The notes beneath the pieces are model-generated. The model did no database searches, was not told where the DNA came from, and saw only the letters and a program-made list of their open reading frames with translations. Below, piece by piece: positions 27,047-37,304 of a stretch of DNA of 64,000 nucleotides (position 1 is the stretch's first letter; each line of letters opens with the position of its first letter). The stretch comes from Rosettibacter sp037481715 (GTDB lineage: Bacteria > Bacteroidota > Ignavibacteria > Ignavibacteriales > Melioribacteraceae), in assembly GCA_037481715.1 (NCBI GenBank), contig JBBFLD010000009.1:59733-123732 (forward strand). Direction: 5' to 3'. The position numbers were made by a program, and so were the translations under genes.

Positions 27047-28798
27047 ATGAAAACAAATTTATTGCTAATTAGAGAAAGTTGGTTTATCAAGTTCGTTCTT
27101 TTTTATTTTTTAACATCGCTTCTAATTCAAGCTCAATCAAAAATACATAATACTGTTCTTGCTGAAATTGATAATTCCTATCAGGTTAGATTTGCAGATG
27201 TTCAAAATTATTTTAATGAATATCATTTTGTATACTTATATCGTCCTGCAGGAAAAGGTTACAAAGCAGCTCTCGAACAGATTGTAACTAAACGATTAAA
27301 AGTGATTGATTTTTTTAATAAAAATCTTGATAAGAAAAAACTTTCTTTTGACTTTCGTAGAAGATATGCTGATGAGCTTGTCAATGAATATTACAAAACA
27401 AAGTATTACAACAAATATATAAACGATTCAACTATTATTAATGAATATAGAAAGGTAAATAAAAAAGTTTTCTATCAACAGATTGTTTTAAAAAAAGATA
27501 GCACCTCACAACATGCTCTGGATTCTTTAAATGCTTTAGCTGATTCTATAAAATCTTTGTTTCTAAGTGGTAATGATGATAAGATATATTCATTAATTGG
27601 TGATACATCCTCATTCAAAACTGTTCTATCTTTGAGTTGGGAACAGAGCTATACTGATAATCTTAAATTTCTCATTTTTAATTTTCCTGAAAATTCAGCT
27701 TATATACTGGAAGATGAAAATGCTCTTTATGTTATTAAAGTAAATGATGTAGTTTATGATGAATCTGAACCATTACAAGATATTAAAGATAAAATTGTAA
27801 AGAAATTAGAATTATATTACGCTTCAAAAGCTGTTGCGGAATTTCAGTTAGAACTACAAAGGCTTGTAGATGAAAAATCTATCCAATGGAATTTAGAAGG
27901 ATTATCTAGAATAGTTGAATGGAGTAAAGTTCCCAAATTTTACGAACAAACATATATAGATACTATTCAAAAAGTTATTAATTTAGGGAAAAATTTTCTC
28001 ATTGCTCAACTACCTGAGCAAACAGTAGATCTCAAGAAGTTTTTTTATTTACTTAATGAAGTATTAATGATAAGAAAACAAAATGATATAACAGAAAATG
28101 ATATTAAGTCATACATTAGAGAAGCTCTTTCGATGGACATAATTGTGAATAAATGCAAGTCATTAGGAATTGACAAAAATATTTTTAATCCATTAACTCA
28201 AAACTTAGTTCTTGTTGATGAAATTGTGAAATTATATAATGAAGCAATTATTGAAAGTCAAATCCCGGAAAAAACTGAAAAATCATTAAAACAATTCTAC
28301 GAAAACAATAAAGATTCTTTATACTATCAACTAGCACAATCAAATATATACATAGCACTTGCCCCTGATACAAATAAAATAAATGAATTTAAGAAAAAGT
28401 TAGCTGAAGGAATACCATTTGAAAAAATTAATAATCGAATTTTAGTAAGAAGAATTTTTAGGGAAAGAAACGGAAATATTAAACTAGAGCAATCAGATGT
28501 AAGTGAAGAAATTGGAAAAGCAGCATTAAATCTAAATTTAGGTGAAGTTGCAGGTCCTTTTGAATTCTATGACAAAGAACGGGGCAAAATGTATGCTCTT
28601 ATAAAATGCGTTTTTAAAAATGAAGAAAAACAATTAACGTATGATGAAGTTAAAAGTAAAATAGAAAATGATTTTAAAAATTATCACAGAGAAAGAATTG
28701 AGAAGAAGGTTCTAAAAGAATTAGAAAAACTTTATAATACAAAAATTTATTACGATAGATTGGATGGATGTCTCTCAGAATTAAAAATACTCAGATAA
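27047..28798 (+). CDS. SurA/PpiC-like periplasmic foldase (first paralogue)
   Basis: A 583-residue exported protein with a signal peptide at about residues 13-31 (LLIQAQS). The fold outline is that of SurA/PrsA parvulin-type peptidyl-prolyl isomerases: helical N-domain, then two parvulin-like regions (about 140-260 and 420-545), the second ending in GPFEFYDKERGKMYALIKC and a C-terminal helix. The first parvulin region lacks the usual catalytic-looking block, so it may be a chaperone rather than an isomerase. It is paralogous with 30386-32159, sharing DSLYYQLA, KQLTYD(E/D)VK and W-x-K-x-PxFYE. Its place between a T9SS protein and a CE15 esterase suggests it folds the locus's own secreted enzymes. 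Confidence 0.65.
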   Translation: MKTNLLLIRESWFIKFVLFYFLTSLLIQAQSKIHNTVLAEIDNSYQVRFADVQNYFNEYHFVYLYRPAGKGYKAALEQIVTKRLKVIDFFNKNLDKKKLSFDFRRRYADELVNEYYKTKYYNKYINDSTIINEYRKVNKKVFYQQIVLKKDSTSQHALDSLNALADSIKSLFLSGNDDKIYSLIGDTSSFKTVLSLSWEQSYTDNLKFLIFNFPENSAYILEDENALYVIKVNDVVYDESEPLQDIKDKIVKKLELYYASKAVAEFQLELQRLVDEKSIQWNLEGLSRIVEWSKVPKFYEQTYIDTIQKVINLGKNFLIAQLPEQTVDLKKFFYLLNEVLMIRKQNDITENDIKSYIREALSMDIIVNKCKSLGIDKNIFNPLTQNLVLVDEIVKLYNEAIIESQIPEKTEKSLKQFYENNKDSLYYQLAQSNIYIALAPDTNKINEFKKKLAEGIPFEKINNRILVRRIFRERNGNIKLEQSDVSEEIGKAALNLNLGEVAGPFEFYDKERGKMYALIKCVFKNEEKQLTYDEVKSKIENDFKNYHRERIEKKVLKELEKLYNTKIYYDRLDGCLSELKILR

Positions 28799-28853
28799 AA
28801 TTTTACTGTGATTTTTCTATCATAAAAATTACTGGCTTTTAACGAGTGTTAAA

Positions 28854-30380
28854 ATGAAGAAAATAATCTTATCAGTTTTTTTTATAGCAATAGTGTTTTA
28901 TGATATTCATGCACAGGAATTACCATTATCTTATGATGTAGAAAACACTGGCAAAAATTGTTTGCCTCCGCCCTTGCCTTCATTTAATGAATTGCCAGTG
29001 ATTAAATCATTGCCAGACCCATTTATGTGGTCTGATAGCACAAAAGGCAGAATTAAAAGTTTTGAAGATTGGCGCTGCAGACGTGCAGAAATTGGCGCAG
29101 AAATTCAATATTATGAAACAGGTATTAAACCAGCTCCTCCTGATACTTTATTAGCCGATTTTACTGCAGACAGCACTTTAATTGTTACAATAATTCAGAA
29201 TGGTGATACACTTGTTTTAACTTCTAAAATAACTTTTCCAAAAGGAGATGGTCCGTTTCCTGCGGTAATTGGAATTGGATTCGGCACAGGAAGTTTGCCT
29301 GCTGATATTTTTACAACTCGAGGAATTGCTACAATTCAATATAGATTCTGGGAATTAGCTCCATGGGGCTTTGATGTTAAAAGAGGAACAGGAGGGTTTT
29401 ATAAACTTTTTCCTGACCCTAAAGTTGGGTTCTTTACTGCATGGGCTTGGGGTGTAAGCAGAATTATTGATGGATTAGAAAAAACTCTGGCTTCCAAAAT
29501 AAATTTGAGAAGATTGGCAATCACAGGCTGTTCATTTGCAGGTAAAATAGCTCTTTTCTCATCAGCATTTGATGAACGGATTGCTTTAACAATTGCACAG
29601 GAGCCTGGAGGCGGTGGCGATGCTGCTTGGCGTGTTACAGAAACTTTGAGCGGAAGCAGAGAAACTCTTCGTAATGCTCAAGGTGCACCATGGTATCATC
29701 AAGACTTACGTCAATTCAATAATGCAGTTAATAAATTGCCCTTTGATCATCATGAGCTTATGGCTATGATTGCACCAAGAGCTTTATTTGTTCTCGGAAA
29801 TCCTGATTATGAATGGCTTGCTGAAGAATCAGGACATGTGGGATGTAAAGCAGCTTATGAAGTATGGAAAGCACTTGGTGTTCCAGATAGATTTGGGTTC
29901 TCTATATTAGGGGGTCATAATCATTGTCAATTGCCAGATGTTCAAAAACCAGAAGTTGTTGCCTTTGTTGAAAAATTTTTGCTCGATAAAAAAGAAATTA
30001 ATACAAACATTCAGCGAAGTCCCTATAATCCTGATTTAACAAAATGGATTACATGGTCTACTCCGCAGCTTTCTTTTAATCCACCAACTTCTGTAAATGA
30101 AATTATTGGAGTTGTTGATAAATTTGAACTTTCACAAAATTATCCCAATCCATTTAATCCAAATACAAAAATTTCATTTAGAATCCTTGAGAAAACAAAT
30201 GTAACATTGAAAGTTTATGATGTGCTTGGACAAACAATCGATACTTTAATAGATGAAGAAAAAAATCCAGGTGAATATACAATTCTTTATACTCCGCCTT
30301 CAATTTCATCAGGAACTTTATTCTATCAGCTTCAAACAGACCACGGTATCATTAGCAAAAAAATGATTTATATGAAATAA
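28854..30380 (+). CDS. CE15-like glucuronoyl esterase with T9SS sorting domain
   Basis: A 508-residue secreted alpha/beta hydrolase. After the signal peptide (1-20, IHAQE) the catalytic domain (~40-385) has ITGCSFAGKIAL (nucleophile S227), QEPGGGGDAAWR, LPFDHHELMAMIAPR and GGHNHCQLPD (catalytic His). These correspond to the family CE15 elements GCSRNGKGA, FDHH and GGHxHC; the second position of the Ser motif is FA instead of RN. CE15 enzymes cleave esters between 4-O-methylglucuronic acid of xylan and lignin. The C-terminal ~80 residues are a T9SS tail (NYPNPFNPNTKISF). Together with GH9 and the TonB receptor this indicates plant cell-wall attack. Confidence 0.82.
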   Translation: MKKIILSVFFIAIVFYDIHAQELPLSYDVENTGKNCLPPPLPSFNELPVIKSLPDPFMWSDSTKGRIKSFEDWRCRRAEIGAEIQYYETGIKPAPPDTLLADFTADSTLIVTIIQNGDTLVLTSKITFPKGDGPFPAVIGIGFGTGSLPADIFTTRGIATIQYRFWELAPWGFDVKRGTGGFYKLFPDPKVGFFTAWAWGVSRIIDGLEKTLASKINLRRLAITGCSFAGKIALFSSAFDERIALTIAQEPGGGGDAAWRVTETLSGSRETLRNAQGAPWYHQDLRQFNNAVNKLPFDHHELMAMIAPRALFVLGNPDYEWLAEESGHVGCKAAYEVWKALGVPDRFGFSILGGHNHCQLPDVQKPEVVAFVEKFLLDKKEINTNIQRSPYNPDLTKWITWSTPQLSFNPPTSVNEIIGVVDKFELSQNYPNPFNPNTKISFRILEKTNVTLKVYDVLGQTIDTLIDEEKNPGEYTILYTPPSISSGTLFYQLQTDHGIISKKMIYMK

Positions 30381-30385
30381 AATTC

Positions 30386-32159
30386 ATGAGAATCCTTATG
30401 AATAAATCTAATTTTTTAAGAAGTGTCGAAATATTAGTTGTAATATTCTTTTTATCACTAAAATTAAATGCTCAAGTAAAAGATACAAGCAGCATTGTGG
30501 CAAAAGTTGGAGAAAATTTTACAATCACTTTTTCAGACCTTCATAATTATGTTCTTGAAAATTTCTATAATAAAATTTTCTTGAATGAAAAATCGAAAGG
30601 TTATATTCCTGCACTCAATCGCATTATTAACAACCGATTAAAAGTATTTGATTTTTTTGATAGAAATCTTCATAAAGATAAAAAACTTATAAAGAATATT
30701 AATCGTGCAATTAATGAAGAATTATATAATGAATATTACGAACTAAAATATGCAAATAAGTATGTTACAGATTCTGCTGTTAAGAAAGTTTATGGCATGA
30801 TGGATAGAATAGTTAATTACAGGACTATACTTCTTAATAAAACTTACAATATGCCGCAGCCATTAATTGATTCTTTAAGAAATTTAGCTTATATGCTGAA
30901 AAAGAAAATTGAAGAAGGTGAAGATTTTGGAAAACTTGCAGCAACATATTCTGATGATGAACTATCAAGCAAAAACAACGGCATTGCAGCTCCAATAGAC
31001 TGGAAAACAAGTTTGATGTCGGAAATTAATAATATTGTTTTTCTTCTGCCCGAAGGTTCAGTCCGCATAATTGAAACACCGCAAGCATTTTACATAATTA
31101 AAATTGATGAAGTAAAAAAAGTAGAAGTTGAACCAATCGAAAGAGTAGAAAATGAAATACGCGCTGCTTTAAGAGATGCTTTTTCGTATATGAGCATTAA
31201 AGATTTTGAAGAAGAACAAAAAAAATTAATTGATGAAGACAAAATTAAATGGAACGAATCTGCAGTCGAAAAAATTGTTGCGTGGTCTAAAACTCCCCAC
31301 TTTTACGAGGGTGCATACAAGGATACAATTAATTTTGCAATATCTAACAAGAAGAATCTTACAATATTAACTGCTCCTAAATACAAAGTTGATTTGAAAA
31401 AGTTTTTACAAATCTTAGATGATGTTTTAATAATGGGACGCTCGTCAATTATAAAAGAACAGGATGTGAAAAATTTTATTATAGAAGCATTAAAAATAGA
31501 AGCTGTTGCTGAAAAAGCTCGTCAACTTGGACTTGAAAAAATAGTTTTGAATCCATACATGAAAAGTAATTTTATGGTAAATGAAATTGTAAAACTTTAT
31601 GATAAAGAAGTAATTGATAAACAAGTTCCAGAACCAGATGAGAATGCATTGAAAAAATTTTATGAAAGCAATAAAGATTCTCTTTATTATCAATTAGCAA
31701 AAGTTAATATCTATCTTGTTGTTGCAAATGATACTTTGTCAATAAATAGAATGAAAGAAGATTATAAAAATGGTGTGCCTTTTGAAAAGTTAGATAAAAT
31801 AGTTTTTGTTAAAAGATTTATTCGTAAAAAAACAGGTGAAATAATTTCTGATAATTCAAATGAGAAACCTATACTTGGCAAAATTGCATTTAACATGAAT
31901 CAGGATGAAATAATTGGTCCAATCGAATATCAAGAAAAATGAAAAAAAGTATGCATTGATTAAATGCGTCTACAAAAGAGATGAAAAACAATTAACCTAT
32001 GATGATGTGAAAGATAAAATCAAAAACGACTTTATAAATTATCATAAGGAACAAAAATCTGAAGAATTAATTAAGCAGTTGAAAGATAAATATGGTGTAA
32101 AAATTTATGATAATATTTTGAAAGAAAAATTATTATCGCTGGGTATAGTATTAAATTAA
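30386..32159 (+). pseudogene. SurA/PpiC-like foldase (second paralogue), frameshifted
   Basis: The first frame (30386-31942) encodes 518 residues. The signal peptide (LKLNAQ) is followed by a clear parvulin domain at about 145-255 (EGEDFGKLAATYSDD, PIDWKTSLM) and a second parvulin-like region ending GPIEYQEK-stop. The missing C-terminus (NEKKYALIKCVYKRDEKQLTYDDVK onward) continues in another frame to 32159. Removing one A from the A5 run at 31935-31939 restores a ~590-residue protein colinear with the paralogue at 27047-28798. The disruption is either an indel in a homopolymer or a sequencing error; coding quality on both sides is good, so the event is recent or artefactual. ATG 30398 is an alternative start. 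Confidence 0.75.
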
Positions 32160-32211
32160 TTTTATAAATGAAAAACTAAATTTGAAAACAAATTCTCAAA
32201 AGGTGGCAAAC

Positions 32212-34761
32212 ATGAAAAACGCTAATGTTAAATTTTTCTATTATGCTGCATTAACATTTATTCTAATTGTTATGCTTTCGTCAAAATTATTTTCACAAAA
32301 GTTGACCCTTAACGATTTGGACTATTTTGAATCAAGAGGTTTTGATGTTTTCGTTTTCAATAATCAATATACAGGATTTTTCTTTGATGAGAAAACTGCA
32401 GGAATTGAATTTATCCATCATGGTATCCGCACAGCTACAGGAGGCGGAGTTAGATTAAGACATACACCGGAACAATGGGATTTAGTTCCTATGGTTCAGG
32501 AAAGAAAGGTTGACAAGAAAAATAACAGCATTGAAGTTACTCTAAGATATAAAGATTATAATTTTGACTCGAAAATTTTAGTTAAAGGAACAAATGATGG
32601 ATTAAACATTTGTGTTTTTCTTGATAAACCTCTTCCAAAAGAACTTGAAGGTCATGCAGGATTTAATCTTGAATTTCTCCCTTCCGCTTATTTTGAAAAA
32701 ACTTATATGATTGATAATAGAACTGGAATCTTTCCTTTATATCCATCTGGACCAGTAGAAGTAAAACCTTTAACTGAAAAAATTCCACAGTTTGGAGGAC
32801 ATAGTACTTTTGATGACAGAGGCAGAAATGAATTTGTTGAGCCATTGCCAATTGCTGAAGGTTCTGTAATTGTTCTTGCACCAGAAGACCCAGAACGTCG
32901 AATCCAAATTAACTCGTTGCTTGGCAATTTAATGTTGTTTGATGGACGAAACATTGCTCAAAATGGTTGGTTTGTTGTAAGAAGTTTAATTCCATCTAAT
33001 ACAAAAGGCAAAGTAATTGAATGGAACATAAAAGCATCTACAATTAAAAACTGGATTCGTATACCAAACATAACTTATTCTCAAGTTGGATATCATCCTT
33101 CTCAAAAAAAATATGCAGTAATAGAACTTGATAAGAATGATAAATTTTTGAAATCTGCTACACTTTATAAACTATTGCCATCAGGACAATTAGTTGAGAT
33201 ACTTAATAAATCTATAAAGCAGTGGGGCAAGTTCCTTCGTTATCAATATGGAATATTTGATTTTAGTAACATTCGTGATACTGGTTTATATGTTATAAAA
33301 TATGGTAACCAGCTTACAAAACCATTTTCGATTAATCCTAGAGTTTACAAAGATGTTTGGTATTTAACACTTGGTCAATTTTTCCCTGTGCAAATGGACC
33401 ACATGTTTGTTAACGAAGCTTATCGAGTTTGGCATGGACTGCCTTATCAGGATGATGCACTTCAAGCTCCTATAAATCATATTCATTTTGACCTTTACAA
33501 TATGGATTCAACTACATACACAAAATATAAACCATTTGAAAGAATTCCGGGTATGGCGGTTGGCGGCTGGTTTGATGCAGGAGATTTTGATATTGAAACC
33601 CGATCCCATTGCAGTGTTGTTCTTAGTCTTGTTGATACATGGGAATCTTTTAAGTTAACTTACGACCAAACTTTTATTGATAAAAAAACGAAATATGTCG
33701 ATATCCGAAGACCTGATGGTATTCCAGATTTATTGCAGCAAATAGAACATGGCGCTTTGCAATTAGTTGCACAACAAAAAAATGTTGGTCATGCTGTTAG
33801 AGGAATAATTGTGGGCAATTTGCATCAATATCATCATCTTGGCGATGCATCTACAATTACTGATAATTTACCTTACAATCCTTCATTAAAACCTTATGAG
33901 AGAGATGAACATTCGAGCGGAACTATGGATGATAGATGGGTTTTCACAATCAGAATGCCCTGGTTGAATTATTATTCTGCGGCTTCTCTTGCAGCTGCTT
34001 ATCGTGCTCTTAAAGATTATAACAAAGAACTTGCCGATGAAGCATTAAAATATGCAATCAAAGCATGGCAGTTCGAACAATCTGATTCACTTCACAAATT
34101 TCAAAGACAGGATGAATTTTTCAGGCAGAATACAGATTTGCTTGCAGCTTTAGAATTATATAAATCAACAGGCGATACAACTTATAAAAATTATTTTATG
34201 AAAAAATTGTGGAAAAGCCTTAATGATACAACAATTGTATGGAATATGTCTGTTGCTGCAAGAGCACTTCAAAGCATGGATGTTGACTTTAAGAATAAAT
34301 TAATGCCTTTTGTAGAAAAATATAAAAGAACACTCGAAGCTTTGGATAGTGCAAATCCATATGGAGTTCCTCTTGAAACAAGAGGCTGGGGTGCAAATCA
34401 TAATATTATTAATTGGGCAACAACTAATTACTTCTTATATAAATCTTATCCTGAATTAATTGACCGTGAATATGTTTTAAAAGGATTAAATTACATTTTT
34501 GGATGTCATCCATATTCAAATATTTCTTTTGTTTCTGGTGTAGGCGTTCATTCCAAAAAAATTGCTTATGGAAGTAACAGAGCAGATTTCTCTTTTATAG
34601 CTGGAGGAGTTGTTCCGGGGTTATTGATTTTCAAGCCAGATTTTCCTGAAAATAAAGAAGATTGGCCCTTCTTCTGGGGAGAAAATGAATATACGATAAG
34701 CATAGCTGCTTCATATATTTTTCTGGCTAATGCTGTCAATGAAATTGTTAATTCAAATTAA
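32212..34761 (+). CDS. Glycoside hydrolase family 9 enzyme (endoglucanase-like)
   Basis: An 849-residue exported enzyme. I chose ATG 32212 because AAAAGGTGG lies just before it; the longer TTG frame has no such site. The signal peptide ends near LFSQK. An N-terminal ~270-residue beta-rich region precedes the CelD-type Ig-like domain (SQVGYHPSQKKYAVIEL) and the (alpha/alpha)6 GH9 barrel. Catalytic Asp residues are in GGWFDAGDFD (D455, D458), with the proton donor in WGENEYTI (E826). Substrates in the family are cellulose, xyloglucan or glucomannan. There is no T9SS tail, so it may be periplasmic or exported differently. It is the last gene of the polysaccharide locus. Confidence 0.85.
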   Translation: MKNANVKFFYYAALTFILIVMLSSKLFSQKLTLNDLDYFESRGFDVFVFNNQYTGFFFDEKTAGIEFIHHGIRTATGGGVRLRHTPEQWDLVPMVQERKVDKKNNSIEVTLRYKDYNFDSKILVKGTNDGLNICVFLDKPLPKELEGHAGFNLEFLPSAYFEKTYMIDNRTGIFPLYPSGPVEVKPLTEKIPQFGGHSTFDDRGRNEFVEPLPIAEGSVIVLAPEDPERRIQINSLLGNLMLFDGRNIAQNGWFVVRSLIPSNTKGKVIEWNIKASTIKNWIRIPNITYSQVGYHPSQKKYAVIELDKNDKFLKSATLYKLLPSGQLVEILNKSIKQWGKFLRYQYGIFDFSNIRDTGLYVIKYGNQLTKPFSINPRVYKDVWYLTLGQFFPVQMDHMFVNEAYRVWHGLPYQDDALQAPINHIHFDLYNMDSTTYTKYKPFERIPGMAVGGWFDAGDFDIETRSHCSVVLSLVDTWESFKLTYDQTFIDKKTKYVDIRRPDGIPDLLQQIEHGALQLVAQQKNVGHAVRGIIVGNLHQYHHLGDASTITDNLPYNPSLKPYERDEHSSGTMDDRWVFTIRMPWLNYYSAASLAAAYRALKDYNKELADEALKYAIKAWQFEQSDSLHKFQRQDEFFRQNTDLLAALELYKSTGDTTYKNYFMKKLWKSLNDTTIVWNMSVAARALQSMDVDFKNKLMPFVEKYKRTLEALDSANPYGVPLETRGWGANHNIINWATTNYFLYKSYPELIDREYVLKGLNYIFGCHPYSNISFVSGVGVHSKKIAYGSNRADFSFIAGGVVPGLLIFKPDFPENKEDWPFFWGENEYTISIAASYIFLANAVNEIVNSN

Positions 34762-34819
34762 TTATTTAATTTGCTTTTAATAACTTTGTATATTCTTAAA
34801 TGATTGAGCGGGATTTATT

Positions 34820-37159
34820 TTGCAGTCAATAAAGAATCTTAATTATAAATTAGTTTATCTTTCTTTATTTGTTGTTTCTGTTTCTATTGTTGCTTTTGAA
34901 ATTATATCAACAAGAATTTCTTCGGTAATTTTTGTTTATAACTATGCTTATATCATCTTATCTTTTGCAATACTGGGATTAGGTTGCGGCGGTATTTATT
35001 CTTTTTATAAAATCAAAATTAAAGACAAAAACACACTGAACGAAATTGTTTTTAGGTTATTACTCTACTATGCACTTTCATTAACAGGCTTTATTGTTTT
35101 AGTTATCTTATTTGCAATTACAAATCATTTTGTTTTTTTCTTATTGTTAATTGTTCCATTTTTCTTGGCAGGAATTTTATATTCTATTTTTTTCGAATAC
35201 TATTCTGAAATAATTTCAAAATTATATGCTGCCGATTTAATTGGCGCTGCCTTTGGTGCTTTTATCCCAATTTTTCTTATTAAAATTTTTGGTGCACCCA
35301 ACAGCATTTTTTTCCTTTCTCTATTAATATTATTCTTTTCATTTTTATTGAAGTATAACAATAAAAAGATTAGAGGATTGTTAATTATTCCACTCTTTGC
35401 TTTCATAATTTTATTTATAAATGGGAAAAATGAATTTTTAGGTAAAGTGCCAATCGGTAATTTTCCCGAGAAAGATTTTTATTATGTCTATCCCGATTTA
35501 AATGTTCAGGCAAATATTATAGACAGCCGCTGGAGTATTTATGGAAGAGCAGACCTTGTTCAATATAGTCATCAAGATATTGTAAAACAATTATTTATTG
35601 ATGGAGCCGCAGGAACACAGATGTATCGTTTTAATGGAGATATAAAAAATCCAGATAAAACAACATTAAGACTTTTACTTGGTCATTCAACTACAATTCC
35701 ATTTTTATTTTTAACTGAAAATCAAAAAGATTCGATATTAATAATTGGTCCAGGCGGAGGAAAGGAAGTATTGATAAGCTTGCTCTCTGGAATTAAACAG
35801 ATAACAGGAGTTGAAATCAATCCTGATTTTGTTGATATAGTTAAAAGTCACAGTAAATTTAATGGCGGCATTTACAATAAGTTTTCAAATGTGAAAATTA
35901 TTGTAAAGGAAGGAAGACATTATGTTAAGCAGTCAAATAAAAAATTTGACATAATTTTAATTGCATTGCCTTCAACTGAACAGCTTCAAAATATAGATGC
36001 TCTGGCAATGAGCGAAAATTATTTGCTTACATCCGAAGCATTATCTGATTATATGAATGTTTTAACAAACGAAGGAATGTTAATTTTAACACTCCATAAC
36101 AAATGGGAACTGCTGAGATTAATTACCACTGCAGTAACTACATTTGAAAAAATTGGAATATCAAATGTTGATGCTGTCAAACACTTTGTTATACTTGAAG
36201 ATGAATATGCTCCAACAATTGTGATTAAAAAATTGCCTTTTACAGTAAACGAGATTAATGATTTAAAAAGTAAATTGAAAAATCTTCCCAAGATTTTTCC
36301 GCAGGTTACATTTTTGCCTTATGATGAAGATTTTAATGTAAGCGGTTCATTTATCAATGATTTGCTGGTCAATCTTTCTAATAATAAAATTGATTTGAAA
36401 AGTTATATTGAAAATCATCCGTTTGATATTAGTCCAGTTGCAGATGACAGACCATTTTTTTACAAAATTTCAAAGTTATTACCAGATGAAATTAAGTGGC
36501 TTTTAATCAGCATCTTAACAATAAATATTTTACTCTTCCTTGCAGCTTTAAAATCTTTCAAACGTGAAAAGAATTTTCTAAAAATTAAAAGACTTAGAAA
36601 AATATTGTTGTTGTTTGCTTTGATAGGACTCGGTTTTATGATTATAGAAATTTCTCTCTTTCAAAAATTAATTTTATATGTTGGCTCTCCTACAATATCA
36701 CTTTCAATTTTGCTGTTTGCTGTACTTACAGGAATGGGTCTTGGAAGTGGAATGAGAGAAAGAATTATAAAAATAGAAAATTATCAAAGACTAAAAATTA
36801 TTTGCGCCTTAATAATTCTTTATGGTTTTATTGTTTTCTTCTTTGGACAGTTTTTGTTCAGATACTTATTGTTATTTAATCAATATTTTGTAATTGCTAT
36901 TATGATTTTGTTAATCTTGCCTTTGGGTATTTTGCTTGGTTTTCTGTTTCCAACACTCATAAGTTTATTGAAGGGAAATACACTTGATAATTATATTCCT
37001 TGGATGTATGGAATTAATGCCTCAACATCAGTTCTTGGTTCAGTAACAGCATATTCATTGTCAATGTTAACTGGTTTTACATACACTTTTGTTATCGGTC
37101 TTTTGTTTTATTTCTTCTTTGCTTTGTTGATTAATTCAAAAAGAGTTTTATTGCTTTGA
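34820..37159 (+). CDS. Spermidine-synthase-like membrane protein
   Basis: A 779-residue protein. About seven N-terminal membrane helices (10-205) are followed by a Rossmann SAM-binding domain (about 295-440; IIGPGGGKEVL then GVEINPDFVD) and about six C-terminal helices (575-775). This is the layout of the polyamine-aminopropyltransferase-like membrane family. The DDG-type catalytic region of true spermidine synthases is not obvious (ALPSTEQLQN replaces the usual D-x-x-D-P segment). The start is TTG 34820, preceded by GAGCGGGA; no in-frame ATG lies upstream. Function is unknown beyond the fold. Confidence 0.65.
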   Translation: MQSIKNLNYKLVYLSLFVVSVSIVAFEIISTRISSVIFVYNYAYIILSFAILGLGCGGIYSFYKIKIKDKNTLNEIVFRLLLYYALSLTGFIVLVILFAITNHFVFFLLLIVPFFLAGILYSIFFEYYSEIISKLYAADLIGAAFGAFIPIFLIKIFGAPNSIFFLSLLILFFSFLLKYNNKKIRGLLIIPLFAFIILFINGKNEFLGKVPIGNFPEKDFYYVYPDLNVQANIIDSRWSIYGRADLVQYSHQDIVKQLFIDGAAGTQMYRFNGDIKNPDKTTLRLLLGHSTTIPFLFLTENQKDSILIIGPGGGKEVLISLLSGIKQITGVEINPDFVDIVKSHSKFNGGIYNKFSNVKIIVKEGRHYVKQSNKKFDIILIALPSTEQLQNIDALAMSENYLLTSEALSDYMNVLTNEGMLILTLHNKWELLRLITTAVTTFEKIGISNVDAVKHFVILEDEYAPTIVIKKLPFTVNEINDLKSKLKNLPKIFPQVTFLPYDEDFNVSGSFINDLLVNLSNNKIDLKSYIENHPFDISPVADDRPFFYKISKLLPDEIKWLLISILTINILLFLAALKSFKREKNFLKIKRLRKILLLFALIGLGFMIIEISLFQKLILYVGSPTISLSILLFAVLTGMGLGSGMRERIIKIENYQRLKIICALIILYGFIVFFFGQFLFRYLLLFNQYFVIAIMILLILPLGILLGFLFPTLISLLKGNTLDNYIPWMYGINASTSVLGSVTAYSLSMLTGFTYTFVIGLLFYFFFALLINSKRVLLL

Positions 37160-37304
37160 AATTGGAATGAAGAATTAATCTTTTTGAATTAATTGAATGC
37201 AATTAAAAATCATTTTTCTTTAATGATATCTGCTGCAATCAATTATTTTTGAAATGAATCAAAATTTTTTTGATAACCTCAGAACTTTTTTAACAAGTTG
37301 AATT

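Noticed and set aside
31930..31945. Programmed frameshift in the second foldase
   Set aside because: The needed shift is +1 and the site CAAGAAAAATGA is not a recognised slippery signal. The paralogue reads through without any shift, so an indel or sequencing error is simpler.
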